Shown: positions 9,055 to 18,185 of the stretch, piece after piece
How positions within the stretch are numbered: position 1 is the stretch's first letter
How the letters are laid out: every line of letters starts with the position of its first letter
NCBI GenBank assembly: GCA_900769975.1
Contig: CAAGIR010000142.1
Location: forward strand, 52,739 to 116,738
Direction of reading: 5' to 3'
DNA length: 64,000 nt
Source: Spirochaetia bacterium
GTDB lineage: Bacteria > Spirochaetota > Spirochaetia > Treponematales > Treponemataceae
Position numbers and translations under genes: made by a program
Notes under the pieces: model-generated
Told to the model about the DNA's origin: nothing
Databases searched by the model: none
Seen by the model: only the letters and a program-made list of their open reading frames with translations

Positions 9055-9889
9055 GAGGACCTCCAGACCAATTCAACTTTGACCGCAATGCATTATAAAA
9101 CTTTTCGCTTGTAGCACAAATAAGTTTTACTTTTTTTCCGTATTTTCTCACACAAATCACATCTTCTGATTGTAACGAAACAGCTTCCTGGCCGTCGACT
9201 GTTATACAAATTTCTTTTGCCCTGCTTTCTTCCACACTAATTGATAACTCACCTTTCGGACTCAAAACTATTGGTCTGCTAGACAAAGAAAAAGAATTTA
9301 CGGGTGTCAAAACAAACGCACTCAGATTAGGATCAACAATAGGACCGCCTGCAGCAGCAGAATACGCTGTAGAACCAGTGGAAGTAGCAACAATCACCCC
9401 GTCGGATTTTAGTTTACATAATGGAACGTTATTATATTTTACTGACAGAGAAATAGTAGAAGCACCTCTTTTTGCCGAAATTACAACATCATTCAACCCT
9501 AAAGACGAATAAACAAGTTCAGAATTTCTGAACACTTTTACATCCAGCATTGACCGTTCATCAATAAATGCATTCCCATCTAAAAACTTTTCAAGTTCAC
9601 ATTTCCATTCGCAAGGCTGAACAGATGCAATAAAACCAAACTGTCCCAAATTAACAGGAAAAACAGGAATTTCATCTTCAACTGAATTTCTTGCCGCAAA
9701 CAAAACTGTTCCATCGCCACCCAAAGTAACTACAAAATCAACTGCACAAAAAGGAACATTTTTACAAAACCCATCAAAATTTAAAAACTCAGAATCAATT
9801 CCTTGATTTTCGAGAAAATTTTTAATTTCCTTTGCAAGTAACATAGATTCATCTTTGTTTACATTAATAACAATAAGAGCTTTTTTCAT
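9047..9889 (-). CDS. nadK: NAD kinase
   Basis: ATP-NAD kinase of 280 residues, which makes NADP from NAD in the cytoplasm. It shows GGDGTVLFAAR near residue 58, the LNDVVI strand near 128, and TGSTAYSAAAGGP near 170. The start at 9889 has an AAGG five bases upstream. It overlaps recN downstream by eight bases and follows the DegT-like gene by 30 bases. Confidence 0.94.
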   Translation of the reverse strand: MKKALIVINVNKDESMLLAKEIKNFLENQGIDSEFLNFDGFCKNVPFCAVDFVVTLGGDGTVLFAARNSVEDEIPVFPVNLGQFGFIASVQPCEWKCELEKFLDGNAFIDERSMLDVKVFRNSELVYSSLGLNDVVISAKRGASTISLSVKYNNVPLCKLKSDGVIVATSTGSTAYSAAAGGPIVDPNLSAFVLTPVNSFSLSSRPIVLSPKGELSISVEESRAKEICITVDGQEAVSLQSEDVICVRKYGKKVKLICATSEKFYNALRSKLNWSGGPHA

Positions 9890-9919
9890 CTGAACCTTAT
9901 CTAGAAATTTTACTACCTC

Positions 9920-10972
9920 TTATGGTAAAGAACTCAAAACCTTGATTATCTTAGAGCTTTCAGCATGAGTTAATCTTGGATATAAAGGAATATGAACACA
10001 ACGTAAATATAAAGACTTAGCATGAATACATTTTTCAGATAATTCATCTTTTAAAGCAATTATCGAATTTTCATATGCCAAATTTATTTCTATATCTTTT
10101 TTTGCAGCATATTGTTTTACATCTTTATATGAACTAGACAATACAAGCGGAAAACAACACATCGTAGAACCGTTTTCCATCTCTCTTGCAAACATTTTAT
10201 GACGCCCAATAAAACATGCCTGCTGATACATAGCAAAAAGTTCCTTACGAGTTTTTTCATTACGAGGAAATTCTTTTACCTGTACCCAAGCCAAAGCAGC
10301 ATTTATATCTGGTAATAAATCAGTCAAAGGAGCTTCATCGACGTATTTTTTTAGGACAATCCACTCTCGTCTGCCAGGAGAAATCAAAACAGCACCACCG
10401 CCTGCCGTAATAACATCACGTTCTTCCAGACCCAAAATAGAATAAACACCAAAAGTTCCAGCCATTTTTCGCTCTTGCACCGCACCGTCCTCACCAGGTA
10501 TAGCAAGACCGGCACCTGCGCTTTGCGATATATCCTCGATAATTGGCAAACCAAGCTGAACTATTTCGTTTAAATCAGGTAAAATGCCTTCAGTTTCATG
10601 CAACAATAAAAGTTTTCCACCGTCTTTCATACCTTCGCAGATGATTTCTTTATTAACTAAACCATTTGATTCATCTACATCCAATACTAAAGGTTCAAAA
10701 CCCATAGAAACAAGAGACTGATATTGCCACGCAGGAGCCAAAGCAGAAACCATTACTTTTGAACCACTTTCCAAACCAATTGACTGTAAAGCATATTTTA
10801 AAGCAATAGCAGGACTTCTTAAAGCAACTGCACCATCACATTTTATAAATTCTTTAATCTGAGAAATCAACTTAGCATTCAACTCGCCAGGTCCAATTTT
10901 TTCATCGACCATACAAGTCAAAACTGCATCCATTTCTTTTCTACGAATAGTTGTACTGTAAGTCTGTATCAT
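9920..10972 (-). CDS. DegT/DnrJ/EryC1-like protein lacking the PLP lysine
   Basis: A 350-residue protein with the DegT/StrS sugar aminotransferase fold. Visible parts are an ALRSPAIALKYAL segment (the substrate-loop region near 50), IIEDISQSAGAG near 144 (the ring-nitrogen Asp is kept), and GTFGVYSILGLEERD leading into TAGGGAVL. In active members the last stretch reads like FSFFPTKNL with the Schiff-base lysine; the aligned residue here is Glu near 183. It is therefore unlikely to be a PLP transaminase. The family includes lysine-free PLP-binding dehydratases such as ColD, but those carry His at this position. Its ATG overlaps the cheW stop by one base, so its role may be tied to cheW or nadK. 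Confidence 0.7.
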   Translation of the reverse strand: MIQTYSTTIRRKEMDAVLTCMVDEKIGPGELNAKLISQIKEFIKCDGAVALRSPAIALKYALQSIGLESGSKVMVSALAPAWQYQSLVSMGFEPLVLDVDESNGLVNKEIICEGMKDGGKLLLLHETEGILPDLNEIVQLGLPIIEDISQSAGAGLAIPGEDGAVQERKMAGTFGVYSILGLEERDVITAGGGAVLISPGRREWIVLKKYVDEAPLTDLLPDINAALAWVQVKEFPRNEKTRKELFAMYQQACFIGRHKMFAREMENGSTMCCFPLVLSSSYKDVKQYAAKKDIEINLAYENSIIALKDELSEKCIHAKSLYLRCVHIPLYPRLTHAESSKIIKVLSSLP

Positions 10973-11445
10973 TACTGTATATCAATTATTTTTTGCAATT
11001 CTTTAGCATTAAACAGTTTTCTAGTATTCAGCATGATTAAATAACCATGATCTTCACGAATAACACCTTCGATATATTCATTACCAATGCCGCTAAGCAT
11101 CTGAGGAGGCTCTTTCACATCTTCTTCTTTTACAGTAACAACTCTTTCGACTTTATCGATGATAATGCCGATTTTACTACCTTCAATATCAAGAATGATA
11201 AAACCACCTTCCATTTCTATATCTTCTGGTTTTGTAGCAGACTGAATCTTAAAACGTTTATGCAAATCAATAATAGGAATTATTTCACTTCGCAGGTTGA
11301 TAATTCCTTCCACATAATAAGGAGCATTAGGAATAACACGCACATTTTGAAGTCTCACAATCTCTTTGACATCCATGATATTGACACCATATAATTCTTC
11401 ACCTAGACGAAAAGTAACTAATTGAAATTGAACTTCAGCAGCCAT
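10972..11445 (-). CDS. cheW: Chemotaxis coupling protein CheW
   Basis: A 157-residue CheW, linking methyl-accepting chemotaxis receptors to CheA. It contains QLVTFRLGEELYGVNIMDV, YVEGIINLRSEIIPIIDL and GIIIDKVERVV in the family order. The chosen start is the ATG at 11445: GGGAG lies just upstream, inside a longer frame that begins with GTG at 11457. A small CCGC/GCGG hairpin lies just before that site. The gene heads the run cheW-DegT-nadK-recN. A lone cheW away from cheA is usual in treponemes. Confidence 0.93.
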   Translation of the reverse strand: MAAEVQFQLVTFRLGEELYGVNIMDVKEIVRLQNVRVIPNAPYYVEGIINLRSEIIPIIDLHKRFKIQSATKPEDIEMEGGFIILDIEGSKIGIIIDKVERVVTVKEEDVKEPPQMLSGIGNEYIEGVIREDHGYLIMLNTRKLFNAKELQKIIDIQ

Positions 11446-11714
11446 ATTTACTCCCACACCGCATAAGCGGATAAATAATAAACATTTGTTTTAGTTATCA
11501 TAAGTGCAACGCACAAATCAAGTTTACTGTCTTTTTCTGGAAAATAAACTACTCAAACTAAACAACGTATAAAATAAAAACTATATACAGATAATTTTAA
11601 TCCAAAAATCGAAAATTTGCAATGTTTTTTTTCTATTTCAAGAATAATTCGATATTTCTACATCAAACACCTCCAAAACTTTTCTTTAACAAAACAATCA
11701 GAATCCAACAATAA

Positions 11715-12485
11715 TCAGTCACCAATAAAAAGAGTTATTACATTCACGATTTTTATGCCGTTTTTCTTCAATATATTTGCACAACATTCAATAGTTGCAC
11801 CCGTCGTACATACATCGTCAATAAGGCAAACTTCTTCAGGCATAATACCATTAAGACATTTTAATTCAGTGAAAACTTTTTCTTCCGATTCCATATCATA
11901 CGCCGAAGAAATAGTATCGAGCCTCTCTTTTCTGTTTAGTTTTTTTTGCTGTTCAGTTGAATTGCGTTTTAAAATATGAAGCGCTTTAATTCCAAAAACT
12001 TTTTCCAGATAAGTACATAATTCATCAATCTGATCCCATCCTTTTTTCTGAATTTTACCTTTTCTCGGCGGAACAGGAACTACAATTTGATATTTTAATT
12101 GTTTCAAAACTTGGTGTACAAAATATGCAAATAACACAGAAATAGAACGATCTTCTTTTATCTTCCATCTGTAAAGTAATTCTTTATTCCACAAACGATA
12201 AGAAAAAACAGGAGTAACAGTATCAGTACGATTTAAAATTTTTTCTTCCCTGCACTTTGAACACGTCTCTTTTGTAGAAATAAGTTTTCGTCCGCATATT
12301 TTACATCTTGGAGTATTTAAACTCTCATCAATAGAAAAATATTTAACAATACAATTTTTACAGACAGGAAATACAAAAGTTTTCTTACCGCAAATAATAC
12401 ATTTTTCTCCATCATTCAAAAAAGAAAAAAAGAACCGTAGAATAAATAAAATAATCTGTTTAGTTTTGAAAATAAAATGCTTCAC
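11715..12485 (-). CDS. comF: ComF-family phosphoribosyltransferase-like protein
   Basis: A ComF/GntX-like protein. An N-terminal double zinc ribbon with Cys pairs (CIICG, CKNC, CKICG, CSKC) covers about residues 30-80, and a PRTase domain carries VPVPPRKGKIQKKGWDQ and the loop VCLIDDVCTTGATIE. ComF proteins are linked to DNA uptake and recombination restart. The start is uncertain: the open frame reaches TTG at 12503, but a GTG at 12485 is equally plausible and no clear ribosome site is seen for either. mutS ends 92 bases upstream of the chosen start, with an AT-only palindrome in between. Confidence 0.8.
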   Translation of the reverse strand: MKHFIFKTKQIILFILRFFFSFLNDGEKCIICGKKTFVFPVCKNCIVKYFSIDESLNTPRCKICGRKLISTKETCSKCREEKILNRTDTVTPVFSYRLWNKELLYRWKIKEDRSISVLFAYFVHQVLKQLKYQIVVPVPPRKGKIQKKGWDQIDELCTYLEKVFGIKALHILKRNSTEQQKKLNRKERLDTISSAYDMESEEKVFTELKCLNGIMPEEVCLIDDVCTTGATIECCANILKKNGIKIVNVITLFIGD

Positions 12486-12540
12486 ATAAATAATATGTAC
12501 CAAACAGTATCAAAAAAGGAAATGAAATTACAAAAAAATC

Positions 12541-12560
12541 AAAAAAAAATTAATTTTTTT
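12541..12560. terminator. AT-only perfect palindrome between mutS and comF
   Basis: Eight A, TTAA, then eight T form a perfect 20-base palindrome just after the mutS stop. On either strand it yields a U-rich 3' end but lacks GC pairs, so it would be at best a weak terminator. Confidence 0.3.
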
Positions 12561-12576
12561 TCAATAAATTAAGAAA

Positions 12577-15180
12577 TTATTGTCCTGAAAGTGTATTTTT
12601 CCAGCGAGAAATAGTCTGCAGTGCGTTTAATGGTGTCATATTATTCAAATCTACAGACAAAATTTCTGATATTATTATTTCTTCATCACTGAAAAGGCCT
12701 GGAGAATGAAAATCCATTTCACTTTCTTTTTCTGGAACGACAGCAGTTTTTGCAGAAATTTCTTTTTCTTCATTCATAACTTGAATTTCGGACAAAATCT
12801 TTTTTGCACGTTCAATTACAGGCTCAGGTATTCCAGCCAGTTTTGCAACATGAATTCCATAGGAATTTTCTGTTATGCCTTCTTTAATTTTCCGCAAAAA
12901 GACAACAGAACCGTCCTGTTCAAGTACGTCCATACATAAAAATTTAAGGCATGGATGTTCCAGACGGGAAAGTTCATGATAATGAGTTGCAAAAAAAGTC
13001 TTACATTTGACTGTATCTAAAAGATATTCAGAAACGGCTTTTGCAATTGCAAGTCCGTCCTCTGTAGATGTACCACGTCCAACTTCATCCATAATTACAA
13101 GCGATTTATTTGTGGCGGCATGCAAAATATTGGCAGTTTCCGTCATTTCAACAAGAAAAGTAGACTCGCCCTTTGCCAGATTATCAGACGCTCCAACACG
13201 ACAAAAAATCCTGTCTACAATACCAATTTTCGCACTATCAGCAGGAACAAAAGAACCTGTCTGTGCAAGAAGTGCTATCAGGGCATTCTGACGGAGGTAA
13301 GTACTTTTACCAGCCATATTCGGACCAGTTATCAAAGCAAAAGACATACGATCATCAGTTTCTGCCGTAAGGTAAGAATTATTTGGTACAAATTCACCAA
13401 TCGGCAGATGTTTTTCAACAACTGGATGACGGCCATTTGTAACTTCAAAAACGGTAGATTCAACAATCTGGGGACAAACCCATTTATTCAAAATTGCCGC
13501 CTGTGCAAATGAATAAATAACATCAGTATTTGCAATTTCTTCCGCCACCTGTCGCAAATAAGAAACATATTTTTGAATGGATGTTCGGATTTCAACATAT
13601 AAATCACGTTCAAGTTCAAGTATTTTTGTAGAAGATTCGTTTAAATCCTGTTCCAGCTGCTGCAAACGTTCTGTCGTATAACGATCTCCGTTTACAAGTG
13701 CCCTTCGCATAATAAAATGTGTCGGAACAGATGAAAGTTTTCCTTTTGAAACTTCAATAAAATATCCTGCAGAATTATTGTATTTAATTCTTAATGTAGA
13801 AATACCTGTTTTTTGTTTTTCTTCATTTTCATATTCTGCCAGTACATTATTAAAATTATTATTGATGTCACGCCAATGATCCAGTTCTTCTGACCAGCCT
13901 GATTTGATAATTCCGCCATCTGTAATGTTAGTGGAAGGATTATCTACTATAGAATTGGCAATCAAATCACAAATTGTCTGTGCATTTTCTGTAGAAATAA
14001 AAGAAAAATCAAAATCTATAAGATAATTTTTAATTTTTGTCCAAGCTTCTAGACTGGAACGTAAAGACTGAAGTTCTTTTGGGTGAGCTTTATCCATTGC
14101 AATGCGTGAAGCAAGCCTTTCGATATCCAAAATAGAAGACAAATCATTTTTTAATTTTTCTAAAAGCGTTCTGTTTTCTATAATTTTTTTTATTCTGACT
14201 TGTCTTTCATCAATAAGTTGTGCATTAATAAGAGGAAAAAGAAGCCAGTTTCGCAAAAGCCGTCCACCCATAGGTGTTCTTGTATAATTTACACATTCAA
14301 ACAAAGTATAAGATGATGAGCCATCGCGTATATTTTGAATTATTTCAAGATTACGAAGCGAATTGTCGTCCATAATGAGATATTCTGCATCTGAATAAAC
14401 CTGAATTGAATTAATATGAGGAATGTTTGAATTTGTTGTTTTTTCGAGATAATCAAGAAGAAAACCAGCAGGAGAGACTTCGGCAGAAGAAGGTTCCAGA
14501 CCAAAGGCTTTTAAACTGGCAGTTTTAAACTGTGAAGTAAGTTTTTTAAATGATAAATCTACCGAAAAATCCCAGTCTGGATAATAAGAAACAGAAAGAT
14601 TTTGCACGGAATTAATTCCATCTTGAATTTCTTTATTCGTTTTTAATGACATTGGCAAGATTAATTCACGCGGATTTGCCCTATGTAATTCTTTTGCAAA
14701 ATAGTCAGATAATTTTGACGCTGGCCACGAAGTTGCTTTAAAATTTGCCGTAGTTACATCAATAAAAGCAAAACCTACCCTGCCTTTTGTAATTGAAAGC
14801 GAAGCTAGATAATTAGCTTTTATTCCGTCTAAAAATTCGTCTTCAACCGCTGTACCAGGAGTTATGATTTCAACAACTTTTCGTTCTGCAATTCCCTTTC
14901 CGCCTTTAGGAATTTCGCCGACCTGTTCGCATATAACGATTTTTTTTCCTAAACGAAGCAATCGTGCAATATAAACTTTTGCAGCATGAAAAGGAATGCC
15001 GCACATTTTTTGAGAAGCTCTATGTGTTAATGTCAAATTTAACAGTCTTGATATTTCAACGGCATCGTCATCAAACATTTCATAAAAATCACCAAGCCTG
15101 AAAAACACAACTTCATTTTTATATTTTGATTTGATACTCCTATACTGTATCATCATAGGAGTAAGGTTTTCTTCTTCCAT
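12577..15180 (-). CDS. mutS: DNA mismatch repair protein MutS
   Basis: An 867-residue MutS1 that recognises mismatches and recruits MutL. The mismatch-reading Phe-Tyr-Glu lies in GDFYEMF near residue 32. Connector, lever and clamp regions fill about 130-560. The ATPase has GPNMAGKSTYLRQ near 610, VIMDEVGRGTSTEDG near 690 and FATHYHELSRL. Length matches the family. It starts four bases after the Skp/OmpH gene ends, so the repair gene is transcribed with the outer-membrane assembly genes. Confidence 0.96.
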   Translation of the reverse strand: MEEENLTPMMIQYRSIKSKYKNEVVFFRLGDFYEMFDDDAVEISRLLNLTLTHRASQKMCGIPFHAAKVYIARLLRLGKKIVICEQVGEIPKGGKGIAERKVVEIITPGTAVEDEFLDGIKANYLASLSITKGRVGFAFIDVTTANFKATSWPASKLSDYFAKELHRANPRELILPMSLKTNKEIQDGINSVQNLSVSYYPDWDFSVDLSFKKLTSQFKTASLKAFGLEPSSAEVSPAGFLLDYLEKTTNSNIPHINSIQVYSDAEYLIMDDNSLRNLEIIQNIRDGSSSYTLFECVNYTRTPMGGRLLRNWLLFPLINAQLIDERQVRIKKIIENRTLLEKLKNDLSSILDIERLASRIAMDKAHPKELQSLRSSLEAWTKIKNYLIDFDFSFISTENAQTICDLIANSIVDNPSTNITDGGIIKSGWSEELDHWRDINNNFNNVLAEYENEEKQKTGISTLRIKYNNSAGYFIEVSKGKLSSVPTHFIMRRALVNGDRYTTERLQQLEQDLNESSTKILELERDLYVEIRTSIQKYVSYLRQVAEEIANTDVIYSFAQAAILNKWVCPQIVESTVFEVTNGRHPVVEKHLPIGEFVPNNSYLTAETDDRMSFALITGPNMAGKSTYLRQNALIALLAQTGSFVPADSAKIGIVDRIFCRVGASDNLAKGESTFLVEMTETANILHAATNKSLVIMDEVGRGTSTEDGLAIAKAVSEYLLDTVKCKTFFATHYHELSRLEHPCLKFLCMDVLEQDGSVVFLRKIKEGITENSYGIHVAKLAGIPEPVIERAKKILSEIQVMNEEKEISAKTAVVPEKESEMDFHSPGLFSDEEIIISEILSVDLNNMTPLNALQTISRWKNTLSGQ

Positions 15181-15184
15181 TTAA

Positions 15185-15700
15185 CTATAACCCAAGCTCA
15201 TTAATAACTTGATTTGTGATGTCGACAGAAGAACTGTACCATAAAATTGAATTAGCATCCTGTAAACTTAAAATCATGCTATAACCGCCGCTTTCTGCAA
15301 TTTTGGCAAGTGTACTGTAAAGTTTTTTGTAAAAATCATCAGAATTTTGAAGTGATTTTTGCAAAGATTCTAATTCAACATTTTTAGCATTTGTATATTC
15401 TGTAATATAATCTTTTTTTCTTATGATTTCTGCTTCTGTTTTGAGTGCGGCAGTTTCATTTCCTTCACTTTCATAATCAAGTTTTTTTTGCTGAAGAGTT
15501 TTTAATTCTGCAGATAATTTATTTATTTCTTCCTGAAATTCTGCTTTCTTTTTTTCATAATTTCTTACAGGAGAAGAATTTCTAAAATAAGCATTATACA
15601 CTTTTGCAGTATCTACTACGCCAAATTTTGTAATCTGTTGTGTAAAAGCAGGAATTGCAAACAAGCTGAATAACACAAAAACAAGGAATTTTCTTTTCAT
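15185..15700 (-). CDS. Skp/OmpH-like periplasmic chaperone
   Basis: A 171-residue exported protein with a signal peptide of about 20 residues (FSLFAIPAFTQQ), then VVDTAKVYNAYFRNS and a long charged helical region of about 50-130 that would form the tentacles of a Skp-type chaperone. Skp holds unfolded outer-membrane proteins for BamA. It directly follows bamA by 29 bases, the classic bamA-skp order. Confidence 0.88.
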   Translation of the reverse strand: MKRKFLVFVLFSLFAIPAFTQQITKFGVVDTAKVYNAYFRNSSPVRNYEKKKAEFQEEINKLSAELKTLQQKKLDYESEGNETAALKTEAEIIRKKDYITEYTNAKNVELESLQKSLQNSDDFYKKLYSTLAKIAESGGYSMILSLQDANSILWYSSSVDITNQVINELGL

Positions 15701-15729
15701 TTTATAAACCTCATATTTTCAAAAAAAAT

Positions 15730-18123
15730 TTATCTGTTAGTTAAATTAAAAGATAATACAAACTGGAATGGATTATCGTCAAATTTCGGAGCACCATCCA
15801 CCACTCTAAATCGCCATGCAAAAATAAGGTGTATAGGCAGCTGCGGCATAAGGAAACGAATACCAGGACCATAACTAAAGTAAAAATCTTCCATACAAAG
15901 CGTAGACAAATCTGAAACTGATTTTTTTACGGCTATTGCATCAAAGAAAGCATCCACACCAATAATATTTGGAACAACAGGAACACGCAGTTCAAGCTTA
16001 TTTGAAAGCATAGCCTGTCCTTTTGTATATTTGTAGTAATCCGTCCATCCACGACCATTAAACATACCGTCAATATAAAGTTTGTTTGAATCTGTAACAG
16101 AACCATTTACCGGGAAAAGAAGCGATAAACCGGTGTATGCTGCAAATACCATTTTTAAAGAATAAGTATCAGAGAATGGAATATCGAATAATTTAAAATA
16201 TCCTTCAAGTTTTGTATCAGAACGAAGGAAAAAGTCTGTTTCAACTTGAGGAATTAAACCGTACCAGGAAAGTTTTTCACTTGCAAACCATCCTTTAGAC
16301 GGATCATAACTTAAATCTCTGTTATCTACAGAAAAACTTGCATAAATGGAATTTGATAATCCAAACCTGTTTGCAAAGGCAGAAACACCAATATCAACAG
16401 GATTATAAAGCCTTTCATCATAAATATTATTTGAGAACGAATTTGCAAGTCCGCCAGATAAAGATAAAATGGCATAATCTAGTGTCCATCTTCGGTAAAG
16501 TCCTGTACTCAAAGTTGCAGACCAACTGTCAAGATTCATATAATAATAACGCTGGTCTAGTTGAAGGTTTGGTGTCCAGAAATTTACAGGAGTTGTTGTG
16601 TTTGCATGAGAAAATGAAAGATTTTGTGAAAAACCTATAGGTTTATTTCCAATCCAGTTTTGAGAATAAGCAAAATTAAGCGACTGTTCTGTATTTGATA
16701 TTGTCGTTGAAGTAGAAATAGTTTTTCCTTCACCAAAAATATTTGAATTCTCAAATTTCAAGAATAAAGAAATTGGGAGTGTATTTGGTTCAGTTATACC
16801 AGAAAAAGTAAGACCAAACTGAACATTTGAAGTGGACTGTTCTTCTACTGTCCATACTAAATCTACAAGGTTTTCTTCTGAGCCTTGCTGCGGTTCTGGA
16901 ATGACATTTGAAAAATACTGAAGGTTCATCAAATTTCGCATACCATTTATGATTTTGTCACGAGAAAAAATATCACCTTCTTCTATTGGAATTTCCCGCT
17001 TAATAACAAATTCTTTTGTTTTATTATTTCCTTTTATAATAACGTTTTCAATATGACTGCGAGAACGTTCTACTATAGTAAGAGCATAACTTATTTCATG
17101 GCGTTCCGTATCTTTTAACGGCATAGGATAATATTCGTTTGACATATATCCGTTTTCAAAGTACAAGCTCTGAATTGCAGCTAAATCTTCCTGAAATTTT
17201 GTTTCATTATATACATTTCCTGCTTTAAGTTTTTGCTGTTTTAATAGTTCCTGTTCTGAAAAAACTTCATTACCACGAATAGAAAGCCCGCCAAAAACAT
17301 ATTGTGCACCTTCCTGGATAATAAAATTAATAGTTAATTCATTTCTTTGTTTTTCTTCATTGAAGTGCGAATCAATTGTTACATCCTGAACGTTTGCATC
17401 AGCATAGCCACGTTCCCTGTAATATGCAATTATTCTTTGTTTATCCTGTTCCAGAGTTGACGGAATGTAAGCACCGTCTTTTAACAATCCCACTTCTTTT
17501 AATTCAAGTTTCTTTTTTAATGCACGTTCAGAAACAATGCTGTTGCCTGTAATTTTAATTTCGTTTATAACTGTATTTGAACCTTCATTAATTTTAAAAG
17601 TAATTTCAACACCGTCATCTTTTTGAATAACTTCATGCGTTACAGTTGAAGCAGTATATCCTTTTTCCAGATAATAATTACGGATAAGTCTTTCATCGAT
17701 AAGGACTCTTGATTCAACAAAAACATCGCTTGCCTTAATTTTGATTTTTTCACGAAGTTCACCATTTCTGATTTTTTTATTGCCGGAAAAATTAATTGCC
17801 TTAATAACAGGTCTTTCTGTAACTTCAAAAACAAGCAGGACATCATTATTTTTTTCAGAAACATGTTTTGCATAAGGATTAATATCTTCAAAATAATCAA
17901 GAGCATAAAGTCGATCTAAAAGTTCATTAAAAACATCATCTGTAAACGGTTCATCTATAAAAGAACTAATAATACCATTTAAATCCGACTTTCTAATATT
18001 TTTCAATCCTGAAAATTCTATTTTTACGATAGGCTGATTCCAATACCATTCACTATCCTGTGAAAAGACCGAAAAAACAAAAATAAAACAAAGTATAAAA
18101 AGTGATAGCATTTTTCGATGCAT
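15730..18123 (-). CDS. bamA: Outer-membrane assembly factor BamA
   Basis: A 797-residue Omp85 protein that inserts beta-barrels into the outer membrane. A signal peptide (FVFSVFSQ) is followed by about five POTRA domains (25-420), visible as repeated helix-strand blocks with GNKKIRNGELREKI, GNSIVSERALKKKL, GNEVFSEQELLKQQ and GNNKTKEFVIKREI. The barrel covers about 430-797 and carries a GRGWTDY motif near the end. GGGAGG precedes the ATG. It sits between tamB and the skp-like gene, a grouping that places barrel assembly and transport factors together. The C terminus FNLTNR lacks a final aromatic residue. Confidence 0.95.
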   Translation of the reverse strand: MHRKMLSLFILCFIFVFSVFSQDSEWYWNQPIVKIEFSGLKNIRKSDLNGIISSFIDEPFTDDVFNELLDRLYALDYFEDINPYAKHVSEKNNDVLLVFEVTERPVIKAINFSGNKKIRNGELREKIKIKASDVFVESRVLIDERLIRNYYLEKGYTASTVTHEVIQKDDGVEITFKINEGSNTVINEIKITGNSIVSERALKKKLELKEVGLLKDGAYIPSTLEQDKQRIIAYYRERGYADANVQDVTIDSHFNEEKQRNELTINFIIQEGAQYVFGGLSIRGNEVFSEQELLKQQKLKAGNVYNETKFQEDLAAIQSLYFENGYMSNEYYPMPLKDTERHEISYALTIVERSRSHIENVIIKGNNKTKEFVIKREIPIEEGDIFSRDKIINGMRNLMNLQYFSNVIPEPQQGSEENLVDLVWTVEEQSTSNVQFGLTFSGITEPNTLPISLFLKFENSNIFGEGKTISTSTTISNTEQSLNFAYSQNWIGNKPIGFSQNLSFSHANTTTPVNFWTPNLQLDQRYYYMNLDSWSATLSTGLYRRWTLDYAILSLSGGLANSFSNNIYDERLYNPVDIGVSAFANRFGLSNSIYASFSVDNRDLSYDPSKGWFASEKLSWYGLIPQVETDFFLRSDTKLEGYFKLFDIPFSDTYSLKMVFAAYTGLSLLFPVNGSVTDSNKLYIDGMFNGRGWTDYYKYTKGQAMLSNKLELRVPVVPNIIGVDAFFDAIAVKKSVSDLSTLCMEDFYFSYGPGIRFLMPQLPIHLIFAWRFRVVDGAPKFDDNPFQFVLSFNLTNR

Positions 18124-18185
18124 TTCACACCTCCCAAAAAAAATCCTGTCAACTGAACAGAAAATAAAAAAACTAAATATTTACA

